The translations under genes were made by a program, and so were the position numbers. From Thalassia testudinum (lineage: Eukaryota; Streptophyta; Magnoliopsida; Alismatales; Hydrocharitaceae): 64,000 nt of DNA. The stretch lies in NCBI GenBank assembly GCA_037157565.1, contig JAZHRO010000003.1, positions 38,515,001 to 38,579,000 of the forward strand. The letters are read 5' to 3'. This document shows, piece by piece, positions 56,494 to 64,000 of this stretch. Position 1 is the first letter of the stretch; every line of letters starts with the position of its first letter. A model generated the notes under the pieces. That model ran no database searches. It saw only the letters and a program-made list of their open reading frames with translations, and had not been told where the DNA came from.

Positions 56494-58620
56494 ATGTTTG
56501 GGAGGAGGTCACAAAACCCTAAACTATGTGAATTGCCTGATAATTTTAGAAAAGAAGCCGAATCGTCGTCCTCCTCCATAAACATGGCTGCACGCCAACC
56601 CCTAAATCCCGAGGGAGGAAACCGCCCTCAAAACCCACCAGGTAGTGGAGCCTTGGATCCCATAACCTGCCTAGAAGCCCAAATGGAAATGTATAATGAA
56701 CAAATTGAGGCCATTAGGGAAACATTGGAGGAAATGCAGAACCCTCTCGAACGAGAGGAGCCTAGGTCTCTTAGCTCCTATCAGAATCCCGCTGCTACAG
56801 AGACCATAGGACAAATTCGGGTCCCCATGGGCAAGGACGACTTTGAACTAAAACCTAACATAATTGGCCTGATAAATTTTCACTTCCATGGTCTTGCAAG
56901 TGAAGATCCTTTTCTCCACTTGGAAGACCTAACCCGATTAGCTGAAACAATTAAACCAAGAAATATCGGGTTACCTATAGTCCTCATGAAAATGTTCCCA
57001 TTTTCATTCCAAGATATAGCGTCGTAGTGGTTACGCACCCTTGGGAGAACCATCCACTCTTGGGAAGAGATGCGAACAGCATTTCTCAAGATGTTCTTCC
57101 CAACCGGGCGAACCAATGCGCTTCGCCGTGCTGTCAGTTCATTTACAAAACAAAATGGCGAGCAATTTCATGAGGCATGGGAGAGATATAATGACCTCCT
57201 CAGGAAGTGTCCGCACCACGATCTGCCTATGTGGCATATAGCCTAGATTTTCTACTATGGGCTAAACGAGACTTTGAAGCAGATTGCAGACGCTTCCTGT
57301 AGAGGGAATTTCATGAATAAATATGAGAATGGAGCATTCGAATTGTTTGAAAATATGAGTGAAAACTGAATGAACAATGCTTCCATTGTCGCCTTTAATC
57401 GTGCCTGCCTACCTCGTAATGTCCACGAAGTTGACACGAGACCCTACCATTCATCCACTGATCTCAGCCTTATCGCACAGAAATTGGATGAAGTTTCCAT
57501 CGTGCACAAGAAACTGGACGAGCTTCTGGCCAACCCAGCCCGTTCTTTGGCAAACACCCCTACCTCACCACTACGTCACAATTCCAATTCCTTGAACACC
57601 AGGCTTATCTCGAGAAACCCCATAAAACCTTCCTTGCCAAGTGTCACGTCGAGTGATTCGGTAAGTCATATGGATCTGGATTCTGCAAGCCAGTATTTTG
57701 ACAAGGACGACCAAGCCTCCGTGTGCTTAGAAGCATATGTACATGCAGACGCATCTTCTGGCATAGATGATGCTCACGCCCTGAGGAACAACTCGTTCTC
57801 TGACACTTATAACCCAGGGTGGCGAAATCATCCGAACTTCACATGGTCCAACAACCCGCAGTGCCAAAACCCTGCAGGTTGACCAATGCAACCATCTGCA
57901 CCTGTCATCCTAAGGGCCAAGTCTAATCCTCTGGCGAATCTGCCATCAGGTCCATGCGTACCGCAAGTAGAACACGCATCAAGTCATCTTGATAAATTGA
58001 TGCGAATGATGACGGAAATGTCAATGTGCCATGAAGAGAACATGACCTCTCTTCAGCACCAATTGGTGCAGCAGAATGCTGAGATCAGTCAACTACGCAT
58101 GGCGACTCGATCTTAGGGCACTCTTCCCGCCCAACCTATTCCCAACCTGCGAAATTTCGTACCCCGTGGTCTACAACCATAGGTATGACCTTCTCAGGGG
58201 TAGGTACATCAAATTCTGCAGGCTCCGAGCATTCCACCGGGATTTCAGCCTAATCCCGCTGCAGCACCTCACTCTTATGTCCCTATTGCGAACCCTCCTC
58301 CGCCTTATGATCCCACTAGACCTGCATTGTCCAATGCAATCACTACGAAGAGCGGTAAGCAGGCTGTCGATCTGCCTCGACCTAATCCTGGCCCATCTTC
58401 TTCATCACCATCTCATTCGGGATGCGCACCGCATTCACGAGAGGACGATACACCCAAATTGGTGCCAGAATCAGTCCCATTCCCGGAGGCTCTACTGAGG
58501 GAGCCAAAAGCCAAGATGAAGGATACGCATGCCTTTGATAACCTGCATAATTTGTTTAGGGATGTTGAAATCAAAGTACCCCTGCTCAAGGCTATCGACC
58601 ACATACCTACTGTAGCCTGA
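56494..58620 (+). pseudogene. gag: TE-F gag
   Basis: All of gag reads in one frame from ATG 56494 (MFGRRSQNP) to 58620, interrupted only by stop codons (TAG 57025, TAG 57244, TGA 57367, TGA 57880, TAG 58114 and others). The core lies at about residues 115-290: DDFELKPNIIG, SEDPFLHLEDLTRLAE, WLRTLGRTIHSW, NALRRAV, FHEAWERYNDLLRKCPHH and NFMNK. The C-terminal linker has QKLDEVSIVHKKLDELLA (coiled-coil-like), TYNPGWRNHPNFTW, QQNAEISQL and ITTKSGK. Most stops look like C-to-T or G-to-A changes, as expected for methylated dead copies. It ends where a frameshift precedes the protease. Confidence 0.85.
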
Positions 58621-59420
58621 TTTTCAAAGACTACACAACACCCTGGCGACAGTCAAAGAAAACTAAGAATCCAGTGGTTCTCTCGCCTCATGCGAGTTGT
58701 GCTATACTGTCAAATCTACCACCGAAGCAGAAAGATCTGGGCTCACTGCTTATTTCTTGTAGCATCCAAGGCTGCAATTTTAACCGTGCCCTGCTTGATC
58801 TAGGATCTTCCATCAATCTTATACCAACCATCATGCTTCAAAAATTTTCCTTGGGAAATCTAAAACCCACCCTTGTCACGTTACAGTTGGCAGATCATTT
58901 TGTCAAAATTCCAAAGGGTGTGGTGGAAGACGTGGTTGTTAGGGTCAACAGTCTCTGTTTTCCTATTGACTTTCTTGTTATAGATATGGAATTTCCTAGC
59001 TCACTTTCTGATTGTCTGATCATCCTTGGTCGACCCTTCTTGGCCATAGCCTGCGCCCATATCGACTGCGAGTCGGGCTGTATTGAGAATGTCGTTGCAT
59101 CTGAAAAGCTCAAGCTTAACATCTTCAAGGTAGCCAAGAAATTTGATTGCAATTGCATCGAGGATGACACGTCTGACGAGGACATGGCCGTCAGTACGTG
59201 TATCAGACTAATTGTGACTGCTGCAAACTGTCTTTAAACACTGACGATTGCCTGACAAACACATATTGTGACGTTGCCCCATCCCTCCCTATTCTCGTAC
59301 CTTCTCCTAACTAGACTTCTGACGAGGTTTTCTCCGCTTCCCATACCTCGTGGTCTGAGTCATATCCGGGCTACTCACCATCGGTCCACACTCTTGAAGA
59401 CCAGATTGCCCTTTCTTTCC
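58621..59420 (+). pseudogene. pro: TE-F protease and acidic spacer
   Basis: Open at 58674-59237. The aspartic protease active site DLGSS is at 58797-58811, followed by SINLIP; the flap-side segment LIILGRPFLAIA is intact at about 59017-59050. The spacer then has DDTSDEDMAVSTCIRLI and breaks near 59237; later spacer phrases (QTSDEVFSASHTSW) are found in another frame to about 59380. The frame differs from gag after a shift between 58620 and 58674. Confidence 0.82.
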
Positions 59421-60660
59421 TTCCAAATCAGGTGGATTTACAACTCCACACCGGGACCTTGAGCCCATATACTACTCACTGGGGCTATTCCTTCTTGGAT
59501 CCATATATACAAGAAGCCCCTCCTCTTGGCCAATCTGAGGGCCAACTTCTTCGTCCTGACTTGTTTTCCGATCCTCCTGGGACACTCGTCCCAAGAAATG
59601 CCAGATCTTTCACCATCCACTCCCGAGCTGAAAGAGCTACCTAGTACACTTAAGTATGTTTTCTTAGGACCAAATGAAACACTCCCCATAATCATCAGTT
59701 CAAAATTGACCAGGGAGCAAGAGTGCAAACTAACGAAGGTCCTTATGGAACACAAGGCAGCCATTGGATGGTCTTTATTAGACTTAACTGGCATTAGCCC
59801 CTCCTGCACTCACAGTATATATATGGAGGAGGAGGCTTGACCTTCCCGTGAGATGCAGCAACGTCTCAACCCTAACATGTGGGGGGTAGTTAAGAAGGAA
59901 ATTATTAAGTGGCTGGATGCGGGTATAATCTACCCGATCAGCGATAGCCCCTGGGTGAGTCTGATTCACGTTGTGCCCAAAAAGGCGGGACTCACATCCG
60001 TGTAAATGACAGGGGCAAATCCATTCCTACACGCACTCCTACATATTGGAGAGTGTGTGTAGATTATAGAAAACTCAATGTTGCAACTAAGAAAGATCAC
60101 TTTCCGCTACCTTTCATTGACTGAATCCTGGAGCAATTAACGGGAAATAAAATTTTCTGTTTCCTGGATGGATTCTCAAGATATAACTAGGTAGTAATTG
60201 ACCCTCGGGACCAAGAGAAAACTACCTTTACCTGCCCCTTCGACACCTTTGCATTTAGAAGGATGCCATTCAGACTTTGTAACGCGCCAGCAACTTTCCA
60301 GAGATGTATGCTGGCGATATTCCATGACATGGTGGGTGACTTTATCGAGGTCTTCAAGGATGACTTTTCGGTCTTTGGACCATCTTTCGATGAATGTCTT
60401 GCCAACCTAACCCGTATCCTTAGGAGATGTTTGATGTAAATCGCATGCTTTCTTGGGAAAAAGGTCATTTTATGGTACACGAGGGAATTATTCTCGGACA
60501 TATCATCTCCGATAGGGGTTTTGAGGTTGATAGAGCTAAGCTTGATGTCATTGCTAATTTACCTGTTCCTGGCTCTGTCAAACAAATCCACTCCTTCCTA
60601 GCACACGTCGGTTTCTATAGAAGATTTCTCCAAGATTTCTTGACCTTTAACACATCTCCT
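59421..60660 (+). pseudogene. pol: TE-F reverse transcriptase, FKDD at the active site
   Basis: The N-terminal part is open at 59526-59840 (TLKYVFLG, LPIIISSKLT, HKAAIGW, DLTGIS). Stops and shifts follow near 59840-60190, though VVKKEI, WLDAGIIYPISDSPW and KKDHFPLPFI can be read. The palm region has RRMPF.LCNAPATFQRCM. The catalytic box at 60353-60364 reads F-K-D-D where TE-A and TE-B have F-M-D-D, a single T-to-A change in the ATG codon. The region after it has further indels near 60430 and 60640. The gene is dead by several independent lesions. Confidence 0.85.
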
Positions 60661-61140
60661 ATCGACCGACGTACCCTTCGATATGGGCCCCGACAGCATA
60701 CGAGCATTCACATAGCTGCGTAATGCTATCACCAAGGCCCCTATTCTCCAGCCACCTGATTGGTCCCTTGACTTTGAACTCATGTGTGACGCCTCCGACC
60801 TTGCAATCGGAGCCATCCTGGGACAAAGACGCGATAGACACCCCTTTGTGGTGTACTACGCTAGTAGGACATTGGACGAGGCCCAGCATAATTGTACTAC
60901 CACTGAAAAAGAACTACTGGCGGTCGTCTTTGGGCTGGAGAAATTCCGCTTTTATCTTCTGGGCTCACACATTATTGTTTTCATTGATCACACGGCCATT
61001 CTCCATCTCATGCACAAGAATGATGCTAAGCCTAGACTAATTCGTTGGATCCTTCTGCTCCAAGAATTTGACATTAAGATCTAGGATAAGGCTGGAGCCC
61101 AGAATGTTGTGGCTGATCATCTTTCGAGACTAGACCCTGA
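60661..61140 (+). pseudogene. pol: TE-F RNase H
   Basis: Open at 60782-61084: [15 protein letters not shown] with the first catalytic aspartate, [17 protein letters not shown] with the glutamate, [30 protein letters not shown], then a TAG at 61082-61084 and ADHLSRLD. Better preserved than the RT before it and in the same frame as the integrase that follows. Confidence 0.85.
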
Positions 61141-62505
61141 CCATATTGGACTTACTCTGCTGATCAATGAGATTTTTCCTGATGAGCACCTATTGGCAAT
61201 TAATGTGGCAAGTGGACCTTGGTATGACAACATTGCAAATTACCTTGCTTCTGAATCCCTTCCACGTGGCTGGCCAAAAAACCAACGCGAGCGTCTCATG
61301 GCAGAAGAAAAGTATTATTTCTGGGATAATCCACTTCTTTTTCGGATAGGTGCTGATCAAATCATCCGTCGCTGTATTCCTGACAGCGAATTCCCCAGTG
61401 TGCTATCCTTCTGCCATGATCAGGCCTGCGGAGGCCATTTCTCTGGGAGGAAAACTGCAGCCAAGGTGTTGTAGTGTGGTTTCTTTTGGCCTCCCTTCAC
61501 CAAGATGCACACAATTATGCCAAACATTGCACTAGGTGCCAGTCGTTAGGGTCAATGTCACATTGTGAGATGATGCCATTGCAACCCATCCTAGCTGCGA
61601 AAATCTTCAACATTTGGGGAATTGATTTCATGGGTCCCTTTCCTCCTTCCAACGGCTTCAAATTTATCCTCGTGGTTGTTGATTATGTTTTGAAATGGAT
61701 CGAGGCTATTCCCACGCGCCGTGCTGACCATGTTATATCCACTCAATTTGTCAAAGACCACATCTTTGCGCACTTTGGGATCCCTCGAGCTATTATCTCG
61801 GATGGAGGAAGCCACTTTACCCATGCTTCTTTTCGGGCACTTCTGAGGAAATACGGAGTTCACCATCGTATCGCATCTCCGTATCATCCTTAGATGAACG
61901 GCTAGGCAGAAGTGCCGAACCGGCAAATCAAGCAAATTCTCCAGAAAATGGTTTGGCCTGACCATAAGGATTGGTTCGACAAGTTGATTGATGCACTTTG
62001 GGCGTATTGGACTGCCTTCAAGGCTCCCCTTGGTATGTCTCCTTATATAATCATTTACGGGAAGCCTTGTCATTTGCCCATGGAGTTGGAGCACCGCGCT
62101 TATTGGGCGGTTCACTAATGTAACCTCGACCCAGACCTGTGTGGTCGAGAAAGGAAACTCCAACTCCAAGAGCTGGAAGAGATCCGTTGTGAAGCCAACG
62201 ATTCTGCCTTAACTTTCAAGCAACGCACTAAGGCTTTTCACGACAACCGAATTCGGCGGAAGGAATTTGAGCCATCTCAGCAAGTTTGGCTTTACAATGC
62301 TCAGCGCAAATTCTTTCCAAAAAAATTGAATTCCAAATGGACTAGTCCCTTCTTGGTCTCGAGACCATTTCCCAACGGGGTCGTTGAGATTGAAGATCCC
62401 AAATCTGGGCGTAAATTTACGGTCAATGGGCAGCATTTGAAACCCTATCTTACTCATGAGCCTACCCCCGTTGGAGAAACTGTTGCCCTGCTAGAGGGTA
62501 ACTAA
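61141..62505 (+). pseudogene. pol: TE-F integrase
   Basis: HHCC zinc domain: CHDQACGGHF (about 61420) and HCTRCQ (about 61530), with a stop at 61472-61474 between and a shift near 61490. The core is open at 61474-61893. The triad is complete: D in GIDFMGPF (61624-61626), D in ISDGGSHF (61801-61803) and E (61909-61911), spacing D-58-D-35-E. TAG codons at 61891-61893 and 61903-61905 lie just before the glutamate. The C-terminal domain is read to a TAA at 62503-62505, with KFTVNG near the end. No chromodomain. Confidence 0.87.
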
Positions 62506-63835
62506 TGTTGTGCCTCATTCTGAGTTCAGCTGGGGACGTTAAATTCAGCACTCATTAGGAGGCACCCCAACAACAATCCGCCACTGTCACGCTTACTTCA
62601 CTTTTCACTTCACCACCCACCATCCACCCACCCTACCACCCTACTGTATACCCTACACCACAACTCTCGTTACCCGATCTTTCGTCCTTCCTCTACCCTA
62701 CCCTGCATGCATATGAGGACATAGCATCGTTTGGCATGGAGGGGTGGATAGGCATCCATAGGATTTGGGTATTTTATGGTATCATGCAGTTTCTATCTAT
62801 CTATAAATATGTAAAAAGAAAAAAAAAAGGTGTTTAGTAATGATCTGAAAGCTGAAACAAAATATATTAAGTGTTTATGGATATTCAACCACTATTTTGA
62901 AGACTTTCCAGGCCACCGAAGTTTGATTCGCTCAGGCTCAAGCTTAATTCACTTAAGCATTCAGAAGAAAATTGGAATCTCTCCTAACTAAGGACGTATT
63001 CTTGCACCTGAGACACCAGTACAGAATCCGTTGGTTTGCTTCTACTCAAGAGTCTAAGTAATCTTGGTTCACACTACACATATCAAGAAGGACCAGGTGA
63101 ACATAAGATCCAACCCTAGTGCTCATTAGGGAAGGTGGAGTCCTTACCTGTGCGAGCTGGTAGACATTTTATCCTAGGCTTTAGTCTTGCATTTAGGGGA
63201 GACTCTTTCCACCAAAAAGGAATCCTCCCACCCAAAAGAAAAGTGTGCTCCAAATAATGTTGTAAGAGATATACTGACATGTGTTTCGAAAAAAAAAAAA
63301 AAAGGTACAAATAAGTTAGTATGTCTCGCAAATGTCTAGAAAGTCTCCACCCTACAAAAGTTCTTCAGTGCAAATACCCTATTTTCTTCGAGCAACAAAT
63401 GTCATAAAATGGGAGTTGATTTTTCCTTCATCTTTTTAAGGGTCAATCCAAAGACACGAGCTGAAACTGGGACCAACCTGCACTTAAAAATTCGTGAAAC
63501 CTTGGGCTTGAGTCTTAATGTTCATCTGATCAGCCTTGATCCTTCACTAAGCACAAACCATAATCTCTTGAGCACTCGAGTACGGCAAAAACCTCCTGGG
63601 TCCTGGAAATCGTACTTAAGGTTTAAATATCAAGAGTCCTAGTTAGTCGAGAGATGATCTATGTCATGTGAGACTTAAAGTACTGGTAGTCTTCTCTACA
63701 ATTGGTTCTCATAATATCCAACAATAAACACACCTATGTCGCCTCAGAAGAAAATCTTTAGCTTAAGATCATTTCTAAATGCAATACAAAAAAAAATGTT
63801 TTGCTAGGGACTAGCAAAAGATAGGCATGGGGGTA
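62506..63835 (+). other. TE-F 3' non-coding region and polypurine tract
   Basis: Upstream purine motif at 62710-62751 (ATGAGGACATAGC, then GGCATGGAGGGGTGGATAGG), an A run at about 63289-63303, and the terminal module at 63803-63835 (GCTAG-GGA-CTAGC, AAAAGATA, GGCATGGGGGTA). No credible ORF. Confidence 0.75.
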
Positions 63836-64000
63836 CGATTGCACAACAAAAATGCACCAACAATTATGCCATCTTGTGCTATTTCCTAGCATTACCAGTG
63901 CATATTAGGTAGGCATAGTTGCATTTGTAAAAATAAACGCATAGTTGCATTTATTTGAGAGGGGAGGAGAGTGAATAAAATGGCCTTGAAATTAACATAT
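63836..64000 (+). repeat. TE-F 3' LTR, first 165 nt
   Basis: Begins CGATTGCACAACAAAAATGC, homologous to 52463 onwards. The canonical TG terminus is CG here. The last ~100 nt of the window are nearly identical to the 5' LTR. Confidence 0.85.

Larger units (their letters stand above)
52463..64000 (+). mobile_element. TE-F: Athila-like gag-pol element, relative of TE-A, runs off the window
   Basis: 5' LTR 52463-55066, primer site, leader, gag, protease, RT, RNase H, integrase, 3' region, and the first 165 nt of the 3' LTR from 63836. It is the only gag-pol element here not split by another insertion, and it served as the reference for reading TE-A and TE-C. The coding region has several stops and frameshifts. 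The five bases before it, GTCAC (52458-52462), should recur after its 3' LTR beyond 64000. Confidence 0.88.

Noticed and set aside
1..64000. Endogenous pararetrovirus (Caulimoviridae) as source of the RT
   Set aside because: LTRs, target duplications, polypurine tracts and D,D(35)E integrases are present throughout, which fits Ty3/gypsy elements.

Overview
The window is plant nuclear DNA, and essentially every base belongs to nested Ty3/gypsy (Metaviridae) LTR retrotransposons. I see no cellular gene, no rRNA or tRNA gene and no CRISPR array. The organism call rests on four things: gag-pol polyproteins of the Athila/Tat type (order gag, protease, RT, RNase H, integrase), LTRs of 1.8-2.8 kb, primer sites matching the 3' end of plant tRNA-Asp, and the depth of nesting. 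This fits intergenic heterochromatin of a large angiosperm genome. I cannot name the species.

Layout, with target-site duplications (TSDs) I could read. TE-E (the oldest host; a family without pol) is present as 7101-7622 and 49240-~52462, with its 5' part left of the window. TE-G (5' part left of the window) sits inside TE-E's ORF and ends at about 7095; its 3' LTR is split by solo LTR S (3193-5969, minus strand, TSD AAGCC). TE-A (7628-49239, TSD AGGAT) is an Athila-like gag-pol element inserted in TE-E. TE-A is itself split by TE-B (10052-30720, TSD TAAAC) in its leader and by TE-D (35434-43205, minus strand, TSD GCTAG/GCTAC) inside its RT. TE-B is split by TE-C (17374-26234, TSD ACTAC) inside its integrase zinc finger. 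TE-F (52463 to beyond 64000), a relative of TE-A, lies in or just after TE-E's 3' LTR. Insertion order is therefore E, then G/A/F, then B and D into A and S into G, with C after B.

How they relate: A, B and F once encoded complete gag-pol polyproteins and are now broken by stop codons and frameshifts, although each integrase still shows an intact D,D(35)E triad. C, D and E encode no polymerase. C is an A/F-type element that lost the gag core, the protease and all of pol through three deletions yet keeps a 535-codon ORF. D and E carry an unrecognised ORF. A, B, C, D and F have readable tRNA-Asp primer sites (in E and G that site is outside the window). All seven non-solo elements end in the same 3' module (a small inverted repeat, then a GGCATGGGGG purine tract, then TG) and carry a second purine-tract motif 1-1.6 kb upstream. 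The likely arrangement, which is inference, is that A/F/B-type elements supplied enzymes in trans to the C, D/E and perhaps G types.

The most interesting non-coding signals are two paired hairpins at the same distance below the TATA box in the A, C and F LTRs, whose stems differ by compensating changes; a second covarying hairpin beyond the long TA-rich microsatellite carried in these LTRs; and a 34-nt almost perfect palindrome in the promoter of the solo LTR.
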